A DNA stretch of 64,000 nt from Desulfoluna limicola (GCF_021654575.1 NZ_AP024488.1:186001-250000), one strand, 5' to 3'. Positions 33,854 through 43,066 are shown, counted from the stretch's first letter. Made by a program: numbers and translations. Notes: generated from the letters alone by a model not told the origin.

Positions 33854-34909
33854 ATGGCAAAGCATCACAGGGGAAAAGGCGGCTATAAGAAGCTGGTGAT
33901 CTCCCTGGGGGTGACAGCAGGCATGATTGCAGCAGGACTTGTCTGGATGGATGGGGTCACCCCTATGGTGGTGGCCACTCGCATCGGCAAACCCCTGCTT
34001 CGGCTCATCTGTTTTATCTCCCTGGGACTGGTTGCCGGTCAGGTCATCGAATCCACGGGTTGGACACGCTATCTTGCCAAAGTGGCCGGTCCGCTCTTCA
34101 GGTTCGCAGGTCTGGGTGATCGTTGCAGCGCGGCCTTCACCACAGCCTTTGTTTCCGGGGTGGCGTCCAACTCCATGCTCTACGGCTTCTATACAGATGG
34201 CAACATCAGCCGCAGGCAGCTCTTCATGGCCAACTTTCTCAATCAGTTTCCGGCCTATTTTCTGCACCTGCCCACCACCTTTTTTATCGTCATTCCATTG
34301 GTGGGCAAGGCAGGGCTGGTCTACTTTGGCCTTACCTTCTCGGCCCTTATCCTTCGCAGCGTGTTTCTCGTTGCCCTTGGCCACGTCATGCTGGACGGGG
34401 AGAAGGTGGGGGAGATACATGTGGAAGGCAAAGAGCCCACAGCCAAAGGGTGGCAAGCCGTAAAGGATGGCATTCGAAAACGCTTTCCCAAACGCGTGGC
34501 CACCATCGCCACCTGGGTGATTCCCATCTATGTGGCGGTCTTCTTTGTCCATCGCCTCGGCTTTTTCGATTTCATGAATGAAGCCCTGGCGCACCTGGCC
34601 GTATCGAAGATCATGCCCGTGGAATCCCTTTCCGTGGTGGTTCTGGGCTTTACGGCAGAGTTCACGTCAGGCTTTGCAGCTGCCGGTGCCCTGCTCGATG
34701 CAGGGGTCCTCACCGTCAAACAGACGGCCCTGGCCCTGATCATCGGCAACATCATCGCCTTTCCCATCCGGGCCGTGAGACACCAGCTGCCCCGATACGC
34801 GGGGATCTTCTCACCCGTTATGGGCACACAGATTCTGCTTATCGGCCAGTTCCTGAGGATTTTCTCGCTGATGGTTACCGGCGTGCTCTTTTATTTTCTC
34901 GTGCCTTAA
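33854..34909 (+). CDS. GATE-type membrane protein linked to cobalamin genes
   Basis: A 351-residue inner-membrane protein with eight or so hydrophobic segments. Two related halves can be recognised: TAFVSGVASNSMLYGFY in the first and LGFTAEFTSGFAAAGALLDAG in the second, both resembling the nucleoside-recognition/GATE domain. It starts one base after the cbiL stop codon and is therefore in the same transcript. No cobalamin enzyme has this fold. A transporter for cobalt, a corrinoid intermediate or a lower-ligand precursor is possible, and the context is the only evidence. Confidence 0.65.
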   Translation: MAKHHRGKGGYKKLVISLGVTAGMIAAGLVWMDGVTPMVVATRIGKPLLRLICFISLGLVAGQVIESTGWTRYLAKVAGPLFRFAGLGDRCSAAFTTAFVSGVASNSMLYGFYTDGNISRRQLFMANFLNQFPAYFLHLPTTFFIVIPLVGKAGLVYFGLTFSALILRSVFLVALGHVMLDGEKVGEIHVEGKEPTAKGWQAVKDGIRKRFPKRVATIATWVIPIYVAVFFVHRLGFFDFMNEALAHLAVSKIMPVESLSVVVLGFTAEFTSGFAAAGALLDAGVLTVKQTALALIIGNIIAFPIRAVRHQLPRYAGIFSPVMGTQILLIGQFLRIFSLMVTGVLFYFLVP

Positions 34910-34923
34910 GAATGGGAAAGGAC

Positions 34924-34980
34924 GCCTCCGGCGGCCAGGTGGAGGCACCTGGAAACCATAAGGCGAATGCGCAATGGGTG
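34924..34980 (-). repeat. Chromosomal hairpin repeat, inverted partial copy
   Basis: GCCTCCGGCGG, hairpin CCAGGTGGAGGCACCTGG, GGCGAATGCG. It starts 15 bp after the preceding stop. Confidence 0.65.
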
Positions 34981-35137
34981 TCGGAATGCGGTTCTTATCG
35001 CGTCCGCACTCGCGCGACGTCCAAAACGACGCAGCGGGCGTCACAAATGCAAGCCCATTCGGTGCTTCGGTTTGACGCATGGGAACGATGGTTCGGCTGC
35101 AAGTTGCAAACACATTAGAGGCAACTTCAGCGTTTGT

Positions 35138-35236
35138 CACGGGCGCAGCCCGTCAGCAAATGTGATCGCTCCGAGGAACGAGGGGCGGGAGCATTTGCAA
35201 CCCGCTTTCGAGGTGGCACACCTCGCCGCCGGAGGC
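35138..35236 (+). repeat. Chromosomal hairpin repeat, full copy before cbiD
   Basis: CACGGGCGCAGCCCGTCAGC, GCAAATG/CATTTGC stem around CGAGGAACGAG, hairpin CGAGGTGGCACACCTCG, box GCCGCCGGAGGC. Confidence 0.78.
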
Positions 35237-35259
35237 TAAAGCTGTAAGGGTTTTTCAAT

Positions 35260-36348
35260 ATGGCCAAGAAACGAACATTACGAAGTGGGTTTACCACAGG
35301 CACGGCGGCAGCAGCGGCGGTGAAGGGTGCGGTGAGCCTTCTTTTTACCGGGGTTTGCCCGGATATGGTTCGCATTCCTTTTTTAAGTGAGGGGCATGTG
35401 GACATTCCTCTTGTCTCCTGCACGATGGAAGGGGACGTTGCGGTGTGCACCGTCATGAAGGACGGTGGCGACGACCCGGACATCACCCGAAATGCCATTA
35501 TCGGTGCCCGGGTGAGGCGTGTAGAAACCACTGAGCCTGTTACGCTTCGCGGCGGGATAGGGGTGGGGCGTGTGACTCGTCCCGGCCTTGAGGTACCGGT
35601 GGGAGAACCGGCCATCAACCCGGGACCGGTAAAGATGATCCATGGGGCTGTGGAGATCCTTCGGTCTGAAACGGGCGATGAGGGCTCGCTTGATATCGAG
35701 ATTTTTGTCCCCGAAGGGGAGCTGATGGCGGAAAAAACCCTCAACAGTCGCCTCGGCATTGAGGGGGGAATCTCCATTCTCGGTACCACGGGCATTGAGC
35801 GGCCTCTCTCCCATGAAGCGTATGAAGCAACCGTTCGATCGGCCATCAAGGTGGCCAAGGCCATGGGTTCCGACAGCGTGGTCTGCACCACGGGACGCCG
35901 CAGCGAGCGGTTTGCCATGGGGGTGTTTCCGGAGTTTTCCGAAACCCGTTTTGTTCAGATCGGGGATTTTTTCAAAAGCTCCATGGAGACGGCGGGCAGC
36001 CAGGGAACCGATGTGATTCTGGCGGTCTTTTTCGGCAAAGCGGTGAAGATGGCCGCGGGCATTCCCCATACCCATGCGGCAAAGTCGGACCTGAACCTTC
36101 GGTTTCTGGCCGATCTGGCAGAAGAGATGGTGGACGATGCCGAGCTTTTAAACAAGGTGGCTGAGTCCAACACCGCCCGAGAGGCCTTTACCTATCTTGT
36201 GGGACCCTGTCCGGAAGTGATTGATCGGGTGGGTGAGCTGGCAGCCGCTTCAGCATCCAGGTTTGCCGGGGGGGGCATCAGCACCCGGTGTATTATTTTT
36301 GATTTCGATGGAAACGTGGCAAGCGACACCTGTAAGGAGTCATCATGA
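35260..36348 (+). CDS. cbiD: Cobalt-precorrin-5B C1-methyltransferase
   Basis: A 362-residue protein that methylates C-1 during ring contraction. The N-terminal signature RSGFTTGTAAAAAVKGAV and the downstream VGRVTRPGLEVPVGEPAINPGP are characteristic of CbiD. TAAGG precedes the ATG. It overlaps cbiET by 4 nt, starting a compact run cbiD-cbiET-cbiF. Confidence 0.94.
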   Translation: MAKKRTLRSGFTTGTAAAAAVKGAVSLLFTGVCPDMVRIPFLSEGHVDIPLVSCTMEGDVAVCTVMKDGGDDPDITRNAIIGARVRRVETTEPVTLRGGIGVGRVTRPGLEVPVGEPAINPGPVKMIHGAVEILRSETGDEGSLDIEIFVPEGELMAEKTLNSRLGIEGGISILGTTGIERPLSHEAYEATVRSAIKVAKAMGSDSVVCTTGRRSERFAMGVFPEFSETRFVQIGDFFKSSMETAGSQGTDVILAVFFGKAVKMAAGIPHTHAAKSDLNLRFLADLAEEMVDDAELLNKVAESNTAREAFTYLVGPCPEVIDRVGELAAASASRFAGGGISTRCIIFDFDGNVASDTCKESS

Positions 36349-37565
36349 AACAAGCCATCACCGTTGTGGGCTACGGCCTGTCGGAGACGGATCTGCCCGA
36401 GGCATCCCTGTCGATCATCGCAAAAGCCGATGTGCTGGTGGGGGGGAAGCGGCACCTTGCCGCCTTTGGGGAGGCCACGGCCGACAAAGTGGTTATTGAA
36501 GGTAAAATGTCCGCCATCCTCGATCGCCTCGAAGGGGAGGTGGCAGCTGGCAAAGAGGTGGTGATCCTTGCCTCGGGCGATCCCCTGTATTACGGGATCG
36601 GCTCTCTGGTGACGAAACGATTTGGGGGCGATGCCGTAACCGTGATTCCCAATGTTTCGGCTGTTGCCGGCGCTTTTTCCCGCCTTGGGCTCTCCTGGCA
36701 TGACGCCGGGGTGGTGAGCCTCCACGGGCGTGGCTTTTCCAAGGGTACCCTTGAGACCCTTCTGTCACACGAAAAAACAGCTCTTTTTACCGATCTCACC
36801 AACAGCCCGGATGCCGTGGCCGCTTGGCTTCTGGAACAGGGGGTGACCTCTGGGGCCTGCCACGTTTTTGAGCAGATGGGGACAGACGGTGAAAAGCATA
36901 CCCAAACCACCCTTGCCGAGGCAGCCGAAGGCTCATTCAGCGATCCCAACATGATGGTTGTGGTGGGCGCTTCCCTTGAAGAGGAGCCCCTTCCCATTGG
37001 CCTTGGCATGCCCAGCGAGGCCTTTGCTCACCAGCGAGGCCTGATCACCAAGCCCGAAGTACGGGCCGTAACGATCTCAAAGCTGAACCTCAAGCCCTGG
37101 CATGTGCTCTGGGATTTAGGGGCCGGCAGCGGGTCGGTCTCCATCGAAGCCTCCCGGTTTGTAAAACAGGTGTGCGCTGTCGAGCAGAAAGAAGGCCGCG
37201 TGGCTGACATTAAAACCAACATTCGCCGCTTTGGCGCAACCAATATGACGGTAACGGAAGGTGAACTTCCCGATGCCGCAACAGAACTTCCCGACCCGGA
37301 CGTGGTCTTCATCGGAGGCGGCGGCAAAGGCCTTGACGCCATCATCCGCATGGCCTCCACCCGAATGAAAGAGAACGCGCGCATGGTGGTCAACACCGTG
37401 CTTCTCCAGAGCCTCGGCACCGCCGTGACCACCCTTGAAGATGAAGGATTTTCCGTGGAGGTGCTGCAGCTTTCAGCCAGCGTCTCCACCACCGTGGCCT
37501 GGGATATGATGCTTAAAGGAACCAATCCGGTCTTTATCGTCACCGGAATACGAGGAGAAGGTTGA
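36345..37565 (+). CDS. cbiET: Cobalt-precorrin-7 C5-methyltransferase / C15-methyltransferase fusion
   Basis: A 406-residue fusion of CbiE (residues 1 to about 205: VVGYGLSETDLPEASL, VILASGDPLYYGIG) and CbiT (about 215 to 406: WDLGAGSGSVSIEASRF SAM-binding loop, VVFIGGGGKGL). Together they methylate C-5 and C-15 and decarboxylate the acetate side chain at C-12, as in CobL. The start overlaps cbiD and the stop overlaps cbiF by ATGA-type junctions. Confidence 0.93.
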   Translation: MKQAITVVGYGLSETDLPEASLSIIAKADVLVGGKRHLAAFGEATADKVVIEGKMSAILDRLEGEVAAGKEVVILASGDPLYYGIGSLVTKRFGGDAVTVIPNVSAVAGAFSRLGLSWHDAGVVSLHGRGFSKGTLETLLSHEKTALFTDLTNSPDAVAAWLLEQGVTSGACHVFEQMGTDGEKHTQTTLAEAAEGSFSDPNMMVVVGASLEEEPLPIGLGMPSEAFAHQRGLITKPEVRAVTISKLNLKPWHVLWDLGAGSGSVSIEASRFVKQVCAVEQKEGRVADIKTNIRRFGATNMTVTEGELPDAATELPDPDVVFIGGGGKGLDAIIRMASTRMKENARMVVNTVLLQSLGTAVTTLEDEGFSVEVLQLSASVSTTVAWDMMLKGTNPVFIVTGIRGEG

Positions 37566-38344
37566 TGACAGACGTAAAATACCCCATCACATTCACAGGT
37601 GCCGGTCCCGGCGATCCCGAGTTGATCACTGTCAAAGGCAAGCGAAGTCTGGAAGAGGCCGATCTTGTGATCTTTGCCGGATCCCTCGTTCCCGAAGAGC
37701 TTCTCGTCTGGACCCGGGAAGAGTGTGAGTGCCTGAGCAGCGCCTCCATGGATTTGGACGGCATGGTGGAGAAGATGGCCGAAGGCTATCGGGCCGGCAA
37801 AAAAGTGGTGCGACTCCACACCGGCGACCCTTCCCTCTACGGCGCCATCGACGAGCAGATGCGGGACCTTGATAAACTGGATGTGCCCTATACCGTCATC
37901 CCCGGCGTCACCGCAGCCTTCGGAGCCGCCGCCGCCATGAAGATGGAGTACACCCTCCCCGAGGTGACCCAGACCCTGATCCTCACCCGCGCCGAAGGCC
38001 GTACCCCGGTCCCCGAAGGAGAATCCCTGGATTCCCTGGCCTCCCACGGCGCCTCCATGGCCATCTATCTCTCCAGCGCCCTGGCGGAAAAAGTCTCCAA
38101 GCAGCTGGCCGCACACTACGGCGAAGAATCCACCTGTGCCGTGGCCTACCGCGTGAGCCAGCCTGATGAGAAAATCATCTACACAACCATCGCCAAACTG
38201 CCCGAAACCATGAAAAACGAAGGCATCCGCAAGACCGCCCTCATCATCGTGGGCAAAGGCGTGGGCGACCATAACGCGGCCAAGTCCAAACTCTACGATG
38301 CCACCTTTACCCATGAGTACCGGGATGGCGTGGAGAAGGTTTAA
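37565..38344 (+). CDS. cbiF: Cobalt-precorrin-4 C11-methyltransferase
   Basis: A 259-residue tetrapyrrole methylase. The motifs ITFTGAGPGDPELITVKGKR, VRLHTGDPSLYGAIDEQM and YTVIPGVTAAFGAAAAM are typical of CbiF/CobM. It methylates C-11 of cobalt-precorrin-4. The ATG overlaps the cbiET stop by one base. It is the last gene of the compact trio; a repeat follows 6 bp after its stop. Confidence 0.93.
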   Translation: MTDVKYPITFTGAGPGDPELITVKGKRSLEEADLVIFAGSLVPEELLVWTREECECLSSASMDLDGMVEKMAEGYRAGKKVVRLHTGDPSLYGAIDEQMRDLDKLDVPYTVIPGVTAAFGAAAAMKMEYTLPEVTQTLILTRAEGRTPVPEGESLDSLASHGASMAIYLSSALAEKVSKQLAAHYGEESTCAVAYRVSQPDEKIIYTTIAKLPETMKNEGIRKTALIIVGKGVGDHNAAKSKLYDATFTHEYRDGVEKV

Positions 38345-38350
38345 AAGCGT

Positions 38351-38452
38351 GCCTCCGGCGGGCAGGGGATAAATCCCCTGCACCCCAGGTTCGCGAATGC
38401 TCCGACCCTCGTTCCTCGGGTTGTCACATTCGCTGACGGGCTTTGCCCGTGA
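38351..38452 (-). repeat. Chromosomal hairpin repeat, inverted full copy after cbiF
   Basis: GCCTCCGGCGGGCAGGGGAT, hairpin GCAGGGGATAAATCCCCTGC, GCGAATG/CATTCGC stem around CCTCGTTCCTCGGG, ACGGGCTTTGCCCGT. Confidence 0.78.
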
Positions 38453-38652
38453 ATAACATCGGGGTTATTAAACCTCCTTGGAGTATCCCGAAGTATTTGA
38501 AGCACCGTGGTCCGTAGGGTGCGTTCCACGCACAAGAATGAAGGCGTGAGTATCCCCCTCATCGAGTTATCTCGTTCCTGGGCCGCCTGGCAGCGAGACA
38601 TATACCTTCGGTTCGTCAGGACTGACGTGCCGATGCAACACAGAGTTTTGAG

Positions 38653-38749
38653 GTCGGATGTGGTTTGATCCGAGGAACGAGGGTCAAAACGCATCCACAA
38701 CCGGAACGTTTTTGGTCCAGCTTTTTTCAAAAAGCTGGCCGCCGGAGGC
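38653..38749 (+). repeat. Chromosomal hairpin repeat providing the cbiG ribosome site
   Basis: GCGGATGTGG-like arm with CGCATCCAC partner, CCGAGGAACGAGGG core, hairpin of CCAGCTTTTT with AAAAAGCTGG, box GCCGCCGGAGGC ending 6 bases before the cbiG TTG. Confidence 0.78.
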
Positions 38750-38754
38750 ATGTT

Positions 38755-39783
38755 TTGAAGCATCAATCACTGAAAATCTGGGCCGTCACAGCATGCGGGG
38801 CGAAGCTTGGCCAAAGGCTGTCAGAGGCCCTTGGCGCCGAACTCTGCCTGCTCGAAAAGCCCTGGGCCTCCGCTTTTGCCGGGGCGCGGCTTGTGCCGTC
38901 GCTTCGGGAGGGGATTGCTTCGGAATTCAATGGTGCAGACGGGCATCTCTTTATCATGGCCACGGGCATCGTTGTGCGGATGATCGCGCCGTATCTCTTG
39001 AGCAAGGCCGAGGATCCGGCAGTTGTGGTAATGGACGAGGCGGGGCGCTTTGCCATCAGCCTTGTCTCGGGCCACATCGGCGGGGCGAACCGGCTGGCTG
39101 CGGAGGCGGCTGCGGTTGTTGGCGCAGAGCCTGTGATTACCACGGCCACAGACACCCACGGGATTGCGTCGGTGGATGGCGTGGTGACGGAAAGGGGCCT
39201 TGTGGTGGAGAATCCTTCGGCCATCAAGGGGGTCAACATGGCCCTTCTTGAGAAGCGAAAGCCGCTTCTCTGGGACCCCATGGGGTTTTATACGGACATG
39301 GCTGGTTTATATACCCCTGCAACGGACCGAGGGACTGCCGATGTGGTGGTGGATTGTGAGATCACCCCTGTAAAGGAGGGGGCTCTGGTGATTCGACCCA
39401 AGGTTGTGACGGCGGGTGTCGGGTGCAACCGGGGTACGGATGTTGCCGAGATTATGGAAGTGGTTGGCAGGGCGTTTGAGGCAGGAGGGATCTCCCCCTT
39501 GTGCCTTCGGGCCATGGCCTCCATAGATGTAAAAGCAGATGAAGAGGGAATTCTGGAAGCGGCAAAGCGCTTTGGTGTGCCCCTCTCTTTTTATACCAAA
39601 GATCAACTCAGCGGCACGGAAGGGGTTGTGACTCCTTCGGCGGCCGCTTTAAAACATGTGGGAACGGTGAGTGTATGCGAAGCAGCAGCGATTCAGAGTG
39701 CAGAGATGGGAACCCTTGTGGTGCCCAAGGTGAAGAGCAAAAATGTAACGGCGGCGCTGGCAAGGGTATCCTCTACATCATAG
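38755..39783 (+). CDS. cbiG: Cobalt-precorrin-5A hydrolase
   Basis: A 342-residue protein that opens the delta-lactone and releases acetaldehyde during ring contraction. The motifs HLFIMATGIVVRMIAPYLLSK, ISLVSGHIGGANRLA and TAGVGCNRGTDVAEI are typical of CbiG N- and C-domains. The best start is TTG at 38755, seven bases after the GGAGG of the repeat box; the only nearby ATG runs straight into a stop. Longer frames read through the repeat and are unlikely. It overlaps cbiH by 109 nt in another frame. Confidence 0.9.
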   Translation: MKHQSLKIWAVTACGAKLGQRLSEALGAELCLLEKPWASAFAGARLVPSLREGIASEFNGADGHLFIMATGIVVRMIAPYLLSKAEDPAVVVMDEAGRFAISLVSGHIGGANRLAAEAAAVVGAEPVITTATDTHGIASVDGVVTERGLVVENPSAIKGVNMALLEKRKPLLWDPMGFYTDMAGLYTPATDRGTADVVVDCEITPVKEGALVIRPKVVTAGVGCNRGTDVAEIMEVVGRAFEAGGISPLCLRAMASIDVKADEEGILEAAKRFGVPLSFYTKDQLSGTEGVVTPSAAALKHVGTVSVCEAAAIQSAEMGTLVVPKVKSKNVTAALARVSSTS

Positions 39784-40550
39784 GCATCGGGCCCGGAAGC
39801 CTGGACCACATGTCCATGCGATGCGTGGATGTGATCAAGGGTGCGGATGTCATTGCCGGCTACACCGTCTACGTGGACCTGATCAAGGACTTTATCGACG
39901 GCAAAGAGGTCATCGCCACCACCATGAAGAAAGAGGTGGATCGCGTGAAGGCGGCGGTGGAGTCGGCCCTTGCCGGCAACAAGGTGGCCCTTGTCTCCAG
40001 CGGAGACCCCGGCATTTACGCCATGGCCGGCCTGGCCCTTGAGATCATCAAAGAAAAAGGCGTGTCCGCCGTGCGGCCCGGTGAGGGAGAACCCGAAGAT
40101 GGCGGCCTCACCGTGGAAGTGGTGCCCGGCATTCCGGCCCTCTCTTCCGGCGGTTCCCTTCTGGGTGCCCCCCTGACCCATGATTTTGCCTGCATCAGCC
40201 TGAGCGATCTCCTGACTCCCTGGGAGCTCATCGAAAAGCGCCTCAACGCTGCTGCCAGTGCGGACTTTGTCATGGTGATCTTCAACCCCAAGAGCAAGAA
40301 GCGCAACTGGCAGCTGAACAAGGCCCAGGAGATTGCCCTGAAACACCGCAGCGGGGATACCCCCGTGGGCATCGTGAAGAGCGCCATGCGGGATGGTCAG
40401 GACGTGACCATCGTGCCCCTGAAAGATCTTCACGAGGCCGATGTGGACATGCTCACCACCGTCTTTATCGGCAACAGCGCTTCCGAAGGGTACCTGGACT
40501 TCATGTTTACCCCTCGGGGCTATGGAAAGAAGTACGACCTCAAATCCTAA
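39675..40550 (+). CDS. cbiH: Cobalt-precorrin-3 C17-methyltransferase
   Basis: A 291-residue tetrapyrrole methylase that methylates C-17 and drives ring contraction. The motifs LYIIGIGPGSLDHMSMRCVDV, VALVSSGDPGIYAMAGLAL and VEVVPGIPALSSGGSLLGAP are family-typical. The conserved part begins at residue 32, and the ATG at 39675 inside cbiG is the only in-frame standard start before it. The first 30 residues are Cys/Gly/Ser-rich and probably not part of the fold. The repeat-like hairpin begins directly after its stop. Confidence 0.9.
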   Translation: MRSSSDSECRDGNPCGAQGEEQKCNGGAGKGILYIIGIGPGSLDHMSMRCVDVIKGADVIAGYTVYVDLIKDFIDGKEVIATTMKKEVDRVKAAVESALAGNKVALVSSGDPGIYAMAGLALEIIKEKGVSAVRPGEGEPEDGGLTVEVVPGIPALSSGGSLLGAPLTHDFACISLSDLLTPWELIEKRLNAAASADFVMVIFNPKSKKRNWQLNKAQEIALKHRSGDTPVGIVKSAMRDGQDVTIVPLKDLHEADVDMLTTVFIGNSASEGYLDFMFTPRGYGKKYDLKS

Positions 40551-40643
40551 CCAGGGGGTAACCCCCTGGACCCCGGGTTCGCAAATACTCTGTACCTTCG
40601 TTCCTCAGGTACGTCATATTTGCTGACGGGCTGCGCCCGTGAA
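40551..40643 (-). repeat. Chromosomal hairpin repeat without box, after cbiH
   Basis: Hairpin CCAGGGGGTAACCCCCTGG, GCAAATA/TATTTGC stem around CTTCGTTCCTCAGG, ACGGGCTGCGCCCGT. It starts immediately after the stop codon and lacks GCCTCCGGCGG. The following 160 bp up to cobA show nothing I can name. Confidence 0.7.
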
Positions 40644-40806
40644 CAGCGGTAGAGGTTTCACCATTTTTGTGTAGCCCATTCTGAAGATTGTTCATGGGTT
40701 GTTTCGAACTTGTTTTGTCGTTATGCCGGTAATGGCAATAACTGCAACCCCCTCGGGGGAGTACGGGCACTAACCGATAATACAGAGCAGCACAATGGAG
40801 TGCGGT

Positions 40807-41328
40807 ATGGAAAAAGGATACATTCAGGTCTACACAGGCAACGGCAAGGGCAAGACCACGGCATCCCTGGGGCTCAGCGTCCGGGCGGCCGGAGCCGGCT
40901 TCAAGGTGCTTATCGCCCAGTTTATGAAGCAGGGCGATTACTCTGAGATCAAGGCTTTGGAACGCTTCAGCGATTTGATCACCGTGCGCCAGTTCGGAGC
41001 AGGCGGTTGGGTCAAGGGGAAGCCTTCCGACAAAGAGAAGGCCCAGGCCCGCGAAGGGTACGCTTTGCTGAAAGAGGCGCTTACCACAGGAGAGTACGAC
41101 GTGGTGGTGGCCGAAGAGGGGAACCTCGCCGTGAAGTACGGACTCATTACCCTTGAAGAGATGCTGGGGCTCATGGAGATGAAACCCGAAGGGACCGAAC
41201 TCATCATCACCGGGCGTTATGCCCATGAAGAGGTGATGAAAAAAGCGGACCTGGTCTCTGAGATTCAGCCTGTGAAGCATTATTTTGCAGATCAGGGGGT
41301 CAAGGCACGGGTGGGGATTGAGAAATAA
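40807..41328 (+). CDS. cobA: Cob(I)alamin adenosyltransferase, CobA/BtuR type
   Basis: A 173-residue P-loop protein (VYTGNGKGKTTASLGLSVRAAG, then VVVAEEGNLAVKYGL) that transfers adenosyl from ATP to reduced corrinoids. The ATG at 40807 has GGAG upstream; an ATG four codons earlier lacks a good site. The HDE-type motif seen in many CobO proteins (xxLDE) is replaced by VAEEGNLA, which is slightly unusual but within the family. Confidence 0.88.
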   Translation: MEKGYIQVYTGNGKGKTTASLGLSVRAAGAGFKVLIAQFMKQGDYSEIKALERFSDLITVRQFGAGGWVKGKPSDKEKAQAREGYALLKEALTTGEYDVVVAEEGNLAVKYGLITLEEMLGLMEMKPEGTELIITGRYAHEEVMKKADLVSEIQPVKHYFADQGVKARVGIEK

Positions 41329-41400
41329 CGCAACCGTGAATCGTTAAAAGCGAGTTCTGCATAGCTTGTGGCAACACGTGCGCAACCACCAGCTCAGGAG

Positions 41401-41505
41401 TCGGGCGAAGCCCGAGCCGAAGGCCGATGTGATTTGGCTCGAGGAACGAGAGACAAAACGCATCGGCAACCAGCTTTCAAGGTGGCTCACCTTGCCGCCG
41501 GAGGC
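41401..41505 (+). repeat. Chromosomal hairpin repeat, full copy before cbiP
   Basis: TCGGGCGAAGCCCGA (a covarying version of ACGGGC/GCCCGT), GCCGATG/CATCGGC stem around CTCGAGGAACGAG, hairpin CAAGGTGGCTCACCTTG, box GCCGCCGGAGGC. Confidence 0.78.
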
Positions 41506-41548
41506 ACGCTTTTTCTAAGCAACATTTACGGAGACATCAGGATACGAG

Positions 41549-43066
41549 ATGACAAAACCATCTGGTGAAAAAAAGAAGCTGGCCCGTTGTATTGCCGTGT
41601 TCGGCACGGGATCGGATGTGGGGAAGAGCGTGGTCACCACCGGGCTTTGCCGTCACTTTGCCGAGCAGGGGCTCAAGGTGGTGCCTTACAAGGCCCAGAA
41701 CATGTCCAACAACTCAGGGGTGACCGCTGAGGGGCTGGAGATGGGCCGGGCCCAGATCATTCAGGCCGAGGCGGCCGGTGTGGTGCCTTCGGTGTTGATG
41801 AACCCGGTGCTGTTGAAGCCCACGGGCGAGATGGGGTCTCAGGTGGTTCTGATGGGCAAGGTGGACGGGGACGAATCCGCTGCAGCCTACCACAAGAAGA
41901 AAGAGCGCTACTTCAAGGTGGCCGCCGATGCCCTGGACCGTCTTCGTGAGGAGAATGATCTGGTGATCATGGAAGGGGCCGGGTCCTGTGCTGAGGTGAA
42001 CCTCATGGCCGGGGACATCGTCAACTTCCGCATGGCCGACTATGCCGATGCAGACGTGATCCTTGTGGCCGACATCCATCGGGGAGGTGTCTTCGGCCAG
42101 GTGGTGGGAACCATGGCCTGTCTGCCGGAGCATTATGCCGATCGGGTCAAGGGGGTGGTGATCAACCGCTTCCGGGGCGATATTTCTCTTTTTAAGGATG
42201 GCTGTGAGTGGATTGAGACTAAGGCAGGCAAACCGGTCCTGGGCGTCCTGCCCTGGTACAAGGATTTTCACATCGGATCCGAAGACTCTGTGGTCATCGA
42301 ACAACCCAAAGGGAAATCGTCCCTGACCGGTACCAAGCCCGCCGGGGCAGTTATTCGCCTTCCCTTTATTTCGAACTTCACCGACTTTGAGCCATTGATG
42401 CAGCGGGACGAGATCGAACTCTGTTATCTGGATCGACCCTGTGACCTGTCCGAATTTGCCTTTGTCATCATTCCCGGCTCCAAGAACACGCGCAAAGACC
42501 TTGCCTGGCTCAAAGAGACGGGGTGGGACCTCAACATCAAGTCGTATGCGGAAAACGGTGGCCATGTGGCAGGCATCTGCGGTGGCTACCAGATTCTGGG
42601 TGAGAAGATTGAAGACCCTCAAGGCGTGGAAGGAACCGCAGGCACCGAAGAGGGCCTGGGCCTGCTTCCCGTTGCCACGGTCATGAAGGCTCCCAAGACC
42701 ACCACCCTCAGCCGGTTTACCTACGAGGGGATCGAAGGCAGCGGTTACGAGATCCATATGGGCACGACTCAGCGGTATGGCGGCGAGCCCCTCGTCTCCG
42801 TTCAGGATAGGAACAGTATCCCCACAGAGGATACCGATGGCTGCAGAATCCCTTCCGGAAAGGTTATCGGGACCTACATGCACGGTATTTTCGATACTCC
42901 GGCCATTGTGGATTCCTGGTTCAAAGAAATTGGCCTCGATCTCATCCCATCCAAAACCGCAGGCGGTCTTGACGCACGTATGGAAGCCTACGGCCGGCTC
43001 GCCGAGCACACCCGAACACACCTGACCATGGAAAAAATCGAAACCATGGCGAAAGGAGAGGCGTAA
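41549..43066 (+). CDS. cbiP: Cobyric acid synthase
   Basis: A 505-residue amidotransferase that amidates positions b, d, e and g of adenosylcobyrinic acid diamide. The N-terminal synthetase domain has FGTGSDVGKSVVTTGLCR and YKAQNMSNNSGVT. The C-terminal glutaminase has the nucleophile in GICGGYQILGE and His in GTYMHGIFD. The stop is directly followed by the GTG of cobU. Confidence 0.95.
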   Translation: MTKPSGEKKKLARCIAVFGTGSDVGKSVVTTGLCRHFAEQGLKVVPYKAQNMSNNSGVTAEGLEMGRAQIIQAEAAGVVPSVLMNPVLLKPTGEMGSQVVLMGKVDGDESAAAYHKKKERYFKVAADALDRLREENDLVIMEGAGSCAEVNLMAGDIVNFRMADYADADVILVADIHRGGVFGQVVGTMACLPEHYADRVKGVVINRFRGDISLFKDGCEWIETKAGKPVLGVLPWYKDFHIGSEDSVVIEQPKGKSSLTGTKPAGAVIRLPFISNFTDFEPLMQRDEIELCYLDRPCDLSEFAFVIIPGSKNTRKDLAWLKETGWDLNIKSYAENGGHVAGICGGYQILGEKIEDPQGVEGTAGTEEGLGLLPVATVMKAPKTTTLSRFTYEGIEGSGYEIHMGTTQRYGGEPLVSVQDRNSIPTEDTDGCRIPSGKVIGTYMHGIFDTPAIVDSWFKEIGLDLIPSKTAGGLDARMEAYGRLAEHTRTHLTMEKIETMAKGEA

